DNA of 64,000 nt from positions 124,001 to 188,000 of the forward strand of contig UBXV01000013.1 of assembly GCA_900469625.1 (NCBI GenBank), read 5' to 3'. A program made the position numbers and the translations under genes. This document shows positions 8,514 to 17,057 of this stretch, piece by piece. Origin of the DNA: Hyphomicrobiales bacterium. GTDB taxonomy: Bacteria > Pseudomonadota > Alphaproteobacteria > Rhizobiales > Rhizobiaceae. Each line of letters begins with the position of its first letter. Position 1 is the first letter of the stretch. The notes beneath the pieces were generated by a model. The model was not told the DNA's origin. It ran no database searches and worked only from the letters and a program-made list of their open reading frames with translations.

Positions 8514-9563
8514 ATGGTGAGGAGAACGCAGCGTCACGGCGGCAGCACGCAACGGAACGCCACAGGGGTCGGCGCGCCAGCGACGCGCACCATCGGGCGT
8601 TACTTGCTGCTGGCCTTTACGCCGTGGCTTGCCCTCCTTTTCTTCCTCGTCGACGCTCATGCCGAAGCCGGGGGCGCCGCCCGTGAGAAATCCGTCGCCA
8701 TCACCTTCGACGACCTGCCCCACGCCCATGCCGGCGAGCACGACGGAACGGATGCGCCGTCCATCGAAAGCATCGAAGATGCAAACGCGCGTATTCTTGC
8801 AGCCCTTGAGGCGCACAAGGCCCCGGCGATCGGCTTTGTGGTCGAAAGCAAGGTTCGCGCTGTCGGACCGCGGGCGAAAGCCATCCTGAAGGACTGGACC
8901 GGACCGCGACTGACGCTCGGCAATCACACATTCTCGCACGCCGACACCAATTCGCTCGACATCGCAGGCATCAAGCGGGAGATCGTCGATGGCGAGAAGA
9001 CGACACGGAAAATCATGAAGGCGGCGGGAAAGGAACTGCGGTTCCTGCGCTTGCCTTACAATCACACCGGCGACACGCCGGAAAAGCAGAAGGCGATCGC
9101 GGCTATGGCCGGAAAGCTCGGCTACACGATCGCCGCCTCCACCATCGATACTTCGGACTATGTGTTCGACCGCGCCTATGTGCGCGCGCTTGCCGAAAAC
9201 GACACGGAAGCAGCCCATCGCATCAGGACGGCCTATCTGATGCACACTCAGAAACAGATCGCCTATTACGCCGATCTCAACGAGCAGGTCCTCGGCTACG
9301 AGCCGCCAGCCATCATGCTCCTGCATGTCAACCGGATCAACGCCGACGCCATGCGGGGGATCCTGTCGCTGTTTGAAGAAAGCGGCTACGGCTTCATCAC
9401 GCTCCAGAAGGCCCAGGCCGACGCCGCCTATCGCCGGCCGCTGTCCCACGCGACGAAACACGGTCCGATGTGGGGCTATCGCTGGGCAAGAGACCGGGAC
9501 GCAGAGGTCGACGGCAGCCTTGAAAAAGAGCCGCCGGAATGGATCGTCAGCTACGGCGAATAG
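8514..9563 (+). CDS. Secreted polysaccharide deacetylase family protein
   Basis: This 349-aa protein has an N-terminal basic region and one hydrophobic segment (about residues 25-46) acting as signal peptide or anchor. The NodB-homology CE4 motifs follow: VAITFDDLPH (motif 1, catalytic base and metal Asp), NHTFSHADT (motif 2 metal His pair) and RLPYNHTGDT (motif 3). This is the divergent YadE-like branch of CE4 enzymes, which remove N- or O-acetyl groups from glycans. The start at 8514 is chosen for its AGAGG ribosome-binding site. Its neighbours (B3 beta-lactamase, AmpR, PBPs) suggest a cell-wall-related substrate, but that is inference. Confidence 0.85.
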   Translation: MVRRTQRHGGSTQRNATGVGAPATRTIGRYLLLAFTPWLALLFFLVDAHAEAGGAAREKSVAITFDDLPHAHAGEHDGTDAPSIESIEDANARILAALEAHKAPAIGFVVESKVRAVGPRAKAILKDWTGPRLTLGNHTFSHADTNSLDIAGIKREIVDGEKTTRKIMKAAGKELRFLRLPYNHTGDTPEKQKAIAAMAGKLGYTIAASTIDTSDYVFDRAYVRALAENDTEAAHRIRTAYLMHTQKQIAYYADLNEQVLGYEPPAIMLLHVNRINADAMRGILSLFEESGYGFITLQKAQADAAYRRPLSHATKHGPMWGYRWARDRDAEVDGSLEKEPPEWIVSYGE

Positions 9564-9591
9564 CGGCGGGTATCCCGTTGCCGCCTCGGGC

Positions 9592-10509
9592 TCATGCCGG
9601 GTGGCTTGCCCCCGGCCGGTCGGCTTGCAGGGCGCCGTCATTCATTGCCGTCGTGAGCCAATCCTGAAAAGCCGACATTGCCGTCGTCGGCGCGCGCGAC
9701 TTCAACCGGGTCAGCCAGTAGCTCCCCATCGATGTGTAGACATCGAAAGGCTGGCGCACGGTGCCATTCGACAACAGCCGGGAAAACATCAAGGGCGGCG
9801 CAAGCGCAACGCCAATGCCCTGGGCCGCCGCCTCCATCATCGCCAGCGACGAATCGAACACCACGCCTTTCAGAAGCGGCGCCGGATAGGCAATCCCGGC
9901 AGCGGCGAACCAACTGACCCACTCATCCGCCCGATAGGACCTGAGCAATGTGTGGCTGAGGAGATCGGCGGGGCGGCGCAGCGTCTCGGCGATCTCGGGC
10001 ACGCACAGGACCGAAAGCGGCGCCTCGAACAGCCGCATCGCCTCGGTGTTGTGCCAGGAACCCCCACCGAAACGGATGGCGTAGTCGAGCCCTTCGGCGG
10101 CCATGTCGACGCGATTGTTGTTCGTCGACAGCCTGATGTCGATGAAGGGATGTTTCTCCTGAAAATCCGCAAGGCGGGGCAACAGCCAGCCGACCGCAAA
10201 AGTGCCGACGGCGCCGATCATCAGCACTTCGCGCAAGTGACCGCCCTCGAACCGCTCCAGCATGTCTGCCATGCGGTCGAAGGAATCCTGCAGCACCGGC
10301 AGCAGCGCCTCGGCCTCTGCGGTGATCATCAGCCCCCGTGGCAGCCGCTTGAACAAGGTGACGTTCAGTCGGCTTTCGAGCAGCTTCACCTGATGGCTGA
10401 CGGCGGCTTGCGTCACGCACAGTTCGATCGCTGCACGGGTAAAGCTCAGATGCCGCGCCGATGCCTCGAAGGCCCGGAGCGCATTGAGCGGGAGATATGG
10501 CCTAACCAT
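9592..10509 (-). CDS. ampR: AmpR-type LysR regulator
   Basis: This 305-aa LysR protein matches AmpR closely from end to end: LPLNALRAFEASARHLSFTR at the N-terminus, then NNRVDMAAEGLDYAIRFGGG and GSYWLTR. Counting from the ATG, the residues that define AmpR effector binding and activation are conserved at their classical numbers: G102-T103, D135, S221 and Y264. AmpR is repressed by UDP-MurNAc-pentapeptide and activated by anhydro-muropeptides when beta-lactams disturb the wall. Here it is divergent from a class A/class B PBP pair instead of ampC, so its targets may be those PBPs. The nearby B3 beta-lactamase is another possible target. Confidence 0.93.
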   Translation of the reverse strand: MVRPYLPLNALRAFEASARHLSFTRAAIELCVTQAAVSHQVKLLESRLNVTLFKRLPRGLMITAEAEALLPVLQDSFDRMADMLERFEGGHLREVLMIGAVGTFAVGWLLPRLADFQEKHPFIDIRLSTNNNRVDMAAEGLDYAIRFGGGSWHNTEAMRLFEAPLSVLCVPEIAETLRRPADLLSHTLLRSYRADEWVSWFAAAGIAYPAPLLKGVVFDSSLAMMEAAAQGIGVALAPPLMFSRLLSNGTVRQPFDVYTSMGSYWLTRLKSRAPTTAMSAFQDWLTTAMNDGALQADRPGASHPA

Positions 10510-10952
10510 GAATGCCCTAACTCAGCTAATGGGTCTTGCAAATAAACGTGGTTTGCCGCGAAGGCGCAAGCCCCTTACGGTGACGCCAGATCGATCGCCC
10601 GCGTCATTGGGCGCGACCGCAAACGCATCGAGGACAGACCTCCTCTGACAAACGCTCCCCTGGAGGCTCCAGCCATGTGTCGCCCCATCTGAACGCCCGA
10701 AGGCAACCATCCCGTCCGCTCCGCGCTGAAACATCGGAATTGGCCGCGACTGGTCGCCAAGGCGGCATGTCACAGCCTTTGGTGGCAAAAGCGAGGCGAT
10801 AGATTGCCACCGATGGAACGGGCGTGAAGTCCGGCCGCTGAGGCCCATCGCCGAGCACCGCCACCCAACGGCCCCATCCTGCCCGCCGCCGACCCCTGAG
10901 GGACGGGTGGCGAAGCCATGCCCTTCGAACCCTGGAAGTCGACGACGCACTC
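10510..10952. promoter_or_regulatory. AmpR/PBP divergent intergenic region with candidate LysR site
   Basis: This 443-bp region between ampR and the class A PBP gene has no credible gene. A dyad GCAAA-N9-TTTGC (10538-10556) sits about 30 bp upstream of the ampR start, in the usual place for a LysR autoregulatory site. The rest is GC-rich and shows no clear terminator or further repeat. Confidence 0.4.
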
Positions 10953-13400
10953 ATGACGCTCATCACCAACCTGCTTGCGACCCTGATCAATCTGGCCACG
11001 CTTTTCGGCGTCGTGGTGGCATTTTGCCTTGCAGCGCTCACCCGCGACCTGCCGGACCACCGGGCGCTCGCCACCTGGGAGCCGGCTGTGACCACCCGTC
11101 TCTACGCCGGCGACGGCGCAATGATCGCGCAATATGCAAGGGAACGCCGGCTGTTCCTGCCGATCGGCGCGGTGCCCGCCAGGGTCAGACAAGCCTTCCT
11201 GTCGGCCGAGGACAAGAACTTCTATCTCCATCCCGGCATCGACCTGACGAGCCTTGCCACCGCGCTCTGGGCGAACCTTGCCAATTACGGCTCTGGCCGG
11301 CGGATGATCGGCGGATCGACGATTACGCAGCAGATCGCCAAGAATTTTCTGCTATCGGCCGACCGCACATTCGAGCGCAAGCTGCGCGAGGCGATCCTGT
11401 CGATCCGCATCGACCAGACCTATTCCAAGGACAGGATCCTCGAACTCTATCTGAACGATATCTATCTGGGTCTCGGCGCCTATGGCATCGCGCAGGCGGC
11501 GCTGACCTATTTCGACAAGCCGGTCGACCAGCTGACGGTGGGCGAGGCCGCCTACCTTGCCGCGCTTCCGAAAGCCCCGAACAACTACGACCCGTACCGC
11601 CATCCGGAGCGGGCCGTTACCCGGCGCAACTGGGTCATCGAACAGATGCGCCGCAACGGCGTCATCGATGCCAGGGTCGCGGCCGCAGCAACCGCCTCGC
11701 CGCTCGCGACCAGATCGAAGCGGCAGGAGGCGTCGGCCGAGCGGGCGGACTATTTCAGCGAGGACGTGCGCCGCCAGCTCGCCAACCGATATGGCGAGGC
11801 GGCGCTCTACACCGCGGGCCTCTCCGTGCGCACCACGCTCGATCCGCGGCTGCAGCAGGCGGCCATGCGGGCATTGCGAAAGGGCCTTGTCGCCTACGAC
11901 CAGGCCAAGGGCTACAGGGGGCCGGCCGGCCGCCTGGCGTCACTGCAGGGATGGCAGGAGGCACTGGCCGCGCGACAGCCGCTGTCGGACGTGCCGGAAT
12001 GGCGGCTGGCCGTTGTTCTCTCCGCTGGCACGGACACGACCGAACTCGGGCTCAGACGGTCAGGCGCGGGCGACGCCGTCGCCGACACGATCCAGATCGA
12101 CCGGAAAGACAACGGCTGGGCCCTCTGCCACATCAAGGAAGGCCGGCGGCGCTGCGCGTCTTCGCTCGATGCCGTGCTATCGCCGGGCGACGTGGTCTAT
12201 GTCGAGACGCTGCGCACCGGAACCGTTCTGCGCCAGCCGCCGCAGGTACAGGGAGCGCTTGTCTCCATGGATCCGAACACCGGACGGGTGCTTGCGGTCG
12301 CTGGCGGCTTTTCCTATGCGCAGTCCGAATTCAACCGTGCGACGCAGGCCTATCGTCAGCCCGGATCCTCGTTCAAGCCGTTCGTCTACGCCGCAGCCCT
12401 CGATACCGGCTATGCGCCGACGACGCTCGTCATGGACGCGCCGATCGCCATTGCCGACGGCACCGGCAAGACGTGGCGGCCGAAGAACTATGACGGTCGG
12501 TTCAGCGGCCCCTCGACACTGCGAACGGGGCTCGAAAACAGCCGCAACCTGATGACGGTCCGCCTTGCCCGCCACCTGGGCATGGATCTTGTCGCCGACT
12601 ATGGCAAGCGCTTCGGCATCTATGACACGCTCAGCCCCTATCTGCCCATGTCGCTCGGCGCCGGCGAGACCACGCTGCTGCGGCTCGTTTCGGCCTATGC
12701 CGTCATCGCCAATGGCGGCAAGGCGATCAACCCCTCCATGATCGACCGTATCCAGGATCGTTATGGCCGCACGATCTACCGGCAGGACGGCCGCCAGTGT
12801 GCGAACTGCAACGCGCTTTCCTGGGAAGAGCAGGACGAGCCTGATCTCGTCGACAACAGGGACTATGTGCTCGACCCGATGACAGCCTACCAGATCACCT
12901 CGATGATGCGCGGCGTGGTGGAGCGCGGCACCGCCCGCAATGTCGCCACCCTCGGCGTCCCGATCGCCGGCAAGACCGGCACCACCAACGACGAGAAGGA
13001 CGTCTGGTTCGTGGGCTTCACACCCGGTATCGTCACCGGCGTCTTCCTCGGCTACGACACGCCGAAACCGATGGGTTACGGCGAGACAGGCGGCGGGCTG
13101 GCAGCCCCCATATTCATCGATTTCATGAAGGTCGCGCTCGAAGGCAAACCCGCCGCCGACTTCCTTCCGCCTGGTGGAATGACCTTCCAGACGGTCGACC
13201 GCAAGACGGGACGGCCGACCGACGATGGCGCGCCGGGCGCTATCGTCGAAGCCTTCAAGCCGGGAACCGGCCCCTGCGATGGCGATTGCACCGTCATCGA
13301 CGACACGGAAATGGCCGAGTTGCCCGCCGACGACGCGGAGCCGGGTCTCCCGCCCGCGCTCAAGGAAAAGCTGCTCAACACGACCGGCGGGCTTTATTGA
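10953..13400 (+). CDS. Class A penicillin-binding protein (PBP1A type)
   Basis: This 815-aa bifunctional peptidoglycan synthase has an N-terminal TM (about residues 10-30). The GT51 glycosyltransferase domain (about 60-235) has EDKNFYLHPGID and GGSTITQQIAKNFL. The transpeptidase domain has the SxxK nucleophile in QPGSSFKPF, ENSRN (SxN motif) and KTGTT. The family polymerises lipid II and cross-links the stem peptides. It is followed one base later by a class B PBP, an apparent operon, and faces ampR across 443 bp. Rhizobiales carry several such paralogues, so it may be a stress-inducible copy. No strong ribosome-binding site decides between nearby starts. Confidence 0.95.
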   Translation: MTLITNLLATLINLATLFGVVVAFCLAALTRDLPDHRALATWEPAVTTRLYAGDGAMIAQYARERRLFLPIGAVPARVRQAFLSAEDKNFYLHPGIDLTSLATALWANLANYGSGRRMIGGSTITQQIAKNFLLSADRTFERKLREAILSIRIDQTYSKDRILELYLNDIYLGLGAYGIAQAALTYFDKPVDQLTVGEAAYLAALPKAPNNYDPYRHPERAVTRRNWVIEQMRRNGVIDARVAAAATASPLATRSKRQEASAERADYFSEDVRRQLANRYGEAALYTAGLSVRTTLDPRLQQAAMRALRKGLVAYDQAKGYRGPAGRLASLQGWQEALAARQPLSDVPEWRLAVVLSAGTDTTELGLRRSGAGDAVADTIQIDRKDNGWALCHIKEGRRRCASSLDAVLSPGDVVYVETLRTGTVLRQPPQVQGALVSMDPNTGRVLAVAGGFSYAQSEFNRATQAYRQPGSSFKPFVYAAALDTGYAPTTLVMDAPIAIADGTGKTWRPKNYDGRFSGPSTLRTGLENSRNLMTVRLARHLGMDLVADYGKRFGIYDTLSPYLPMSLGAGETTLLRLVSAYAVIANGGKAINPSMIDRIQDRYGRTIYRQDGRQCANCNALSWEEQDEPDLVDNRDYVLDPMTAYQITSMMRGVVERGTARNVATLGVPIAGKTGTTNDEKDVWFVGFTPGIVTGVFLGYDTPKPMGYGETGGGLAAPIFIDFMKVALEGKPAADFLPPGGMTFQTVDRKTGRPTDDGAPGAIVEAFKPGTGPCDGDCTVIDDTEMAELPADDAEPGLPPALKEKLLNTTGGLY

Positions 13401-13401
13401 C

Positions 13402-15123
13402 ATGAAAAGACGTCTCTCATCCGGCGCTGATCGCCGCCAGCGCATCGCCTTCCTGATCGCCGTCTTCATCGTCGTGTTCCTGACAATGCTCGCACGCCTG
13501 GTCCAGCTCGGCACGGTCGAGATCGAGACCACAGGCTATGTACCCAAGCGTCCCTCGGTCGGCCGTCCCTCCATCCTCGATCGCAACGGCAATCTGCTCG
13601 CCATCGACGTTCCGAGCTCGGGCGTCTATGCCGAGCCCCGTTTCATCGTCGATGCCGACGAGGCGGTGGAGAAGCTGACGGCCATTTTCCCCGATCTCGA
13701 TGCCCGCGAGCTGCACCAGCGCCTGAAGAGCAAGGCGCCCTTTGCCTGGATCAAGCGCCAGGTCACGCCGGCTGAAGAGCAGGCGCTCTGGGACGCCGGC
13801 ATTCCAGCGGTCGGCTTCCAGCGCGAGAAGCGGCGCGTCTATCCGAACGGCTCGCTGGCGGCCCACGTGCTGGGCACCGTCGACATCGACAATATCGGCA
13901 TTGCCGGCATCGAGAAATGGATCGAGACGCAAGGCCTTGATGTCCTGCGCCAGACCGGCGTGGACACCTCCCATCAAAACCTGCAGCCGGTGACCCTGAC
14001 GCTCGACATCCGGATCCAGCACGCGTTGCAGATCGAGCTCGCAAAGGCGATCGACAAGTTCAAGGCGAAAGCCGGTGCCGGGCTGGTCCTCGACATCACC
14101 AATGGCGAAGTGCTGGCGCTGGCCTCTGCCCCGGATTTCGACCCGAACAGTCCAGCCGACGCGCTGAAGCCCGACCGCATCAACCGCATTGCCGCCGCAA
14201 CCTTCGAGATGGGCTCGACCTTCAAGGCGCTGACGACGGCGATGGCGCTCGATTCCGGACAGTTCGGCATCCGCTCCGTCATCGACGCCAGCAAGCCGCT
14301 CGCCTTCGGCCGGTTTCGCATCCGCGATTACCTCGGCAAATACCGTCCGCTCAGCCTGCCAGAGGCCTTCATCTATTCCTCCAACATTTCGATGGCGAAG
14401 ATGGCGATCGCGCTCGGCCCGGACAACTTCCGCGCCTTTCTTTCACGCTTCGGCCAGATGTCACGATTGACGACCGAGCTGCCGGAAAGCGCCCATCCGC
14501 AATTGCCGCGGACCTGGGGCCAGATCGATACGGCAACGGCCTCCTACGGCCACGGTATTGCGGTGACGCCGCTTCAGGCAAGCATCGCCGTTGCGGCCCT
14601 CGTCAACGGCGGCCGCCTGATCCGGCCGACCTTGATCAAGGGCTCTGATGTCGAGGAACGGGTGCTCGCACGGGATCTCATCAGGCCTGACACCGGTGAG
14701 GCCATGCGCTTCCTGCTCCGGCTCAACGCCCGCACAGGCTCGGCACGCAAGGCCGAGGTCAAGGGCTACTTCATCGGCGGCAAGACCGGCACGGCGGAAA
14801 AGGTGGTCGGCGGACGCTACGCAAAAGATCTCAACCTTACGTCCTTCATGGGCGTCGTTCCCGCAGACAATCCGCGCTACCTGTTGCTGACCATTCTGGA
14901 CGAGCCCAAGGGGCTTCCGGAGACATTTGGTTTTCGCACGTCCGGTTGGAATGCCGCGCCGCTCGGCGGCGCGGTGTTCGAGCGCATCCTGCCGATGATG
15001 AACGTGATGCCGTCCTTCGACGTGGTCGACGTGGCGTTTCCGTCGATCGCCGCGCAACAGGCCTTCGGTTCGGAGCTGTTTTCCGGCACTAACCGCAATG
15101 CGGATCCGACACCTCACCTATAA
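13402..15123 (+). CDS. Class B penicillin-binding protein (FtsI/PBP2-like transpeptidase)
   Basis: This 573-aa membrane protein starts MKRRLSSG with one TM (about residues 17-36). A pedestal domain follows (SVGRPSILDRNGNLLA, HVLGTVDIDNIGIAGIEK). The transpeptidase domain contains the three penicillin-binding motifs: MGSTFK (Ser nucleophile), SSN in IYSSNISM, and GKTGTAEK. Division-type FtsI proteins have this architecture, but the housekeeping copy normally lies in the dcw cluster, which is absent, so this is probably a paralogue partnering with the class A PBP immediately upstream. The start at 13402 follows the upstream stop by one base. The open frame further upstream belongs to overlap with the PBP1A gene. 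Confidence 0.93.
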   Translation: MKRRLSSGADRRQRIAFLIAVFIVVFLTMLARLVQLGTVEIETTGYVPKRPSVGRPSILDRNGNLLAIDVPSSGVYAEPRFIVDADEAVEKLTAIFPDLDARELHQRLKSKAPFAWIKRQVTPAEEQALWDAGIPAVGFQREKRRVYPNGSLAAHVLGTVDIDNIGIAGIEKWIETQGLDVLRQTGVDTSHQNLQPVTLTLDIRIQHALQIELAKAIDKFKAKAGAGLVLDITNGEVLALASAPDFDPNSPADALKPDRINRIAAATFEMGSTFKALTTAMALDSGQFGIRSVIDASKPLAFGRFRIRDYLGKYRPLSLPEAFIYSSNISMAKMAIALGPDNFRAFLSRFGQMSRLTTELPESAHPQLPRTWGQIDTATASYGHGIAVTPLQASIAVAALVNGGRLIRPTLIKGSDVEERVLARDLIRPDTGEAMRFLLRLNARTGSARKAEVKGYFIGGKTGTAEKVVGGRYAKDLNLTSFMGVVPADNPRYLLLTILDEPKGLPETFGFRTSGWNAAPLGGAVFERILPMMNVMPSFDVVDVAFPSIAAQQAFGSELFSGTNRNADPTPHL

Positions 15124-15160
15124 CCGGCGATGTTACCGGTCCCGTAGCCGGGCGAAGCGC

Positions 15161-15568
15161 TCAGGATACGGAGACGCGGGCGGCCGCGTGATATCCGGCC
15201 GTCGCCGCGATCGCGGTCAGGGCAGCACCCCAGATCATGTCGACGATGGTGATTGTCAGCGACCAGTTGCGAAGCGTCGCCAGATTGCTCAGGTCGTATG
15301 TGCCATAGGCGACGAGGCCGAGCATGGCCCCGGCCACCAGCGCGGTGGTCCAGCTTCCAGCCTGCAGGGCCGGCCAGACTGCGAAATAGACGATGCCCGT
15401 CACGTAGATCACATAGAACGCGCCGGCGGCGGCGAAATTGGGCTGATCGAGCAGCAGTCCGCCCAATCTCTCGCGGTAGAAGCCCGACGCCATTCCCGTG
15501 AGCCACAGAAAATCCAGGAGCAGAAAGACAAGCGCGGTGGCGATATAGGCGACGACATGTACCAGCAT
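15161..15568 (-). CDS. DUF2177 family membrane protein
   Basis: This 135-aa protein consists mostly of four predicted TM helices (about residues 5-25, 43-65, 75-95 and 105-127). Elements such as LLDFLWLTGMA, FYRERLGGLL and YGTYDLSNLATL are typical of DUF2177. Its function is unknown. Members are often found beside ECF11 sigma/ChrR pairs, as here: it lies 32 bp downstream of chrR in the same orientation and is probably the third gene of the rpoE-chrR transcript. Confidence 0.88.
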   Translation of the reverse strand: MLVHVVAYIATALVFLLLDFLWLTGMASGFYRERLGGLLLDQPNFAAAGAFYVIYVTGIVYFAVWPALQAGSWTTALVAGAMLGLVAYGTYDLSNLATLRNWSLTITIVDMIWGAALTAIAATAGYHAAARVSVS

Positions 15569-15599
15569 CAGGTCTCATCCCTTCTTGTCGGCCGGGCCG

Positions 15600-16265
15600 T
15601 CATATTCCGAGCACCGGTTGAATGAGGCGCACCAGCCAGCTCTTGAACCTCAAGGGCGCGTCGGTGACGGCGAGGCATATGCAATCCGCGTCTTCGCTCG
15701 CCAGAGGCTGGTGCGTCAGGTTCGCATCCGCTTCCTCGATATCGCCGCGCGCAAAGACGTCGCTGCCATCGCGAAAACTGCCGGCGAGCACGACGGTCAG
15801 TTCCTGGCCGGCATGGCCATGTTCGGGCACGGGTTTGCCCGCCGGGATCCGCAACAGCCTTGCCACGGTGCTGTCGTCCCCCAACGCGATCGGGATTTGA
15901 TAGGCCCCCATCCCCAGCGACCGCCACTTGAGGCTGTCGATGTCGCCGCCGAGATAGGAACGCAGCGGCTCCGGCAGGACGGGTTCGGCCGCCGCCTTCA
16001 CGTGTCCTTCCGGGCGCTGCGGAACGCCCGTTGCGCCACGCTCGATCCGGCTGCGCATGCGCGCCCACGCATCGTCGGAGGCGGTCCCGGCCGCAATGTT
16101 TTCGAGAAGCGCTCCGCCGACTGTTTCCATCTGGGCGAGCCGTCTTCTGGAGGCGGGGCAAAGCGCAAGATGTGTCGCAACCGCCAGGCTCCAGCCTTCC
16201 GCCAGTTCGCCGGAGGCATAGCGCAGCAGCAACTCATCGCTGACGTGATGACGGATCGACATCAT
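15600..16265 (-). CDS. chrR: ChrR-type anti-sigma factor (ZAS + cupin), variant zinc site
   Basis: This 221-aa protein has an N-terminal anti-sigma domain and a C-terminal cupin. The N-terminus (SIRHHVSDELLLRYASGELA) matches ChrR of the singlet-oxygen response. The zinc motif HxxxCxxC appears as HLALCPAS, with Ser where the second Cys is expected; the N-terminal His and HxxxC are intact. The cupin keeps EHGHAGQE and a later His (LTHQP). ChrR sequesters the ECF11 sigma factor until singlet oxygen or organic hydroperoxide releases it, with the cupin required for release. The gene overlaps rpoE by 4 bp (ATGA), indicating translational coupling. The missing Cys could alter zinc affinity or stress sensing. 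Confidence 0.93.
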   Translation of the reverse strand: MMSIRHHVSDELLLRYASGELAEGWSLAVATHLALCPASRRRLAQMETVGGALLENIAAGTASDDAWARMRSRIERGATGVPQRPEGHVKAAAEPVLPEPLRSYLGGDIDSLKWRSLGMGAYQIPIALGDDSTVARLLRIPAGKPVPEHGHAGQELTVVLAGSFRDGSDVFARGDIEEADANLTHQPLASEDADCICLAVTDAPLRFKSWLVRLIQPVLGI

Positions 16266-16828
16266 CGCTCCTCCAATGCTGCGCGCAGCTTGGCAAAAGC
16301 GAGCCGTATGCGCGACTTCACCGTGCCGAGCGGGATCGAAAGAGCCTCGGCAATGGCGCTGTGGGAGCTGTCCTCGTAGAAAGACCGTTTCAAAAGGTCG
16401 AGTTGCTCTGCAGGCAGGGCCTCCATCGCGCGGTGGAGCCGCTCCGCATCCTGCAATTGCTCGAATGCCTTGTCGGCGGGCTCCGCATCGTCCGGCACGA
16501 AGGCGGGATCGCTGAGGTCGAACTCCGGTCGCTTCGTCCTGCGGTAGACATCGATCCGCACGTTGCGGGCGATGGTATAGATCCAGGTCGAGACATTGCC
16601 ACGCGACGGTTCGAACTGGGCGGCCTTGTTCCAGACGACCATCATGGTTTCCTGCATCAATTCCTCGGCGACGGCGCCGTCCCTAGACAGGCGCGCCATA
16701 TAGGCCTTCACCCGCGGCGCATAGTGGCGAAACAGAACCTCGAAAGCCTCGACATCCCGGTTCAGCCCGACCGAAACAAGCAGGCCCGACATATCGTCCG
16801 TGGGCTGCTCCTGATCGCTTTCATCCAT
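16262..16828 (-). CDS. rpoE: ECF11-family RNA polymerase sigma factor RpoE
   Basis: This 188-aa sigma factor has a region 2 (about residues 28-95: FEVLFRHYAPRVKAYMARL, AEELMQETMMVVWNKA, TWIYTIARNVRIDVYRR) and a C-terminal region 4 with LSIPLGTVKSRIRLAFAKLR. It is the ECF11 type that always pairs with ChrR and controls singlet-oxygen defence. The start at 16828 (MDESDQEQPTDD) is chosen to give the standard ECF length; the frame is open much further upstream, but that part has no sigma-like sequence and would swallow the predicted promoter. It is likely autoregulated from the site at 16944-16971. Confidence 0.95.
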   Translation of the reverse strand: MDESDQEQPTDDMSGLLVSVGLNRDVEAFEVLFRHYAPRVKAYMARLSRDGAVAEELMQETMMVVWNKAAQFEPSRGNVSTWIYTIARNVRIDVYRRTKRPEFDLSDPAFVPDDAEPADKAFEQLQDAERLHRAMEALPAEQLDLLKRSFYEDSSHSAIAEALSIPLGTVKSRIRLAFAKLRAALEER

Positions 16829-16943
16829 GCGCGTGCGCCTGCTCCCGCTTTTCAGCAAAACCCTGGCGAAACGATCCGGAGTTTGCTTCCGCTCGTTTTC
16901 GCATGGAGCCGCAAGGATGGGAACAGCGATTGTCATGGCGATG

Positions 16944-16971
16944 GATACGGATTGCCCGGGCCGGCAGATCA
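16944..16971 (-). promoter_or_regulatory. Predicted ECF11 promoter of rpoE-chrR-DUF2177
   Basis: Reading leftward, TGATCT-N16-CGTATC lies about 115 bp before the rpoE start. It shares the architecture (T/C)GATC(C/T)-N16-CGTA with sites in front of the FAD-oxidoreductase and DUF3833 operons. Rhodobacter-type RpoE promoters have a TGATCC -35 element and a TA-containing -10 at this distance. Confidence 0.6.
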
Positions 16972-16997
16972 CAGTGCCGAAAATTTCTCCGTGACGT

Positions 16998-17025
16998 CGA
17001 TCCAATTGCGGCTCGGCTTCGTAGT
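16998..17025 (+). promoter_or_regulatory. Predicted ECF11 promoter of FAD oxidoreductase-DUF1365
   Basis: CGATCC-N16-CGTAGT ends 32 bp before the ATG at 17058, giving a short leader if transcription starts 7-10 bp downstream of the -10. It has the same spacing and CGTA core as the other two sites. The first base of the -35 deviates (C for T). Confidence 0.6.
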
Positions 17026-17057
17026 GATGGGCAGGTTCAAGCGCAAGAGGTTGGTGT

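Noticed and set aside
10522-11231. Several overlapping frames in and around the ampR-PBP intergenic gap
   Set aside because: No ribosome-binding site, Arg-rich translations without fold features, and they overlap the PBP1A start.
12177-13532. 451-codon minus-strand frame across the PBP1A/FtsI-like junction
   Set aside because: It is antisense to conserved PBP motifs (SxxK, SxN, KTG) and lacks any recognisable domain.
15118-15140. Short ACCGG...CCGGT dyad between the FtsI-like and DUF2177 genes as a bidirectional terminator
   Set aside because: Only 5-bp arms and no U tract on either side; too weak to call.
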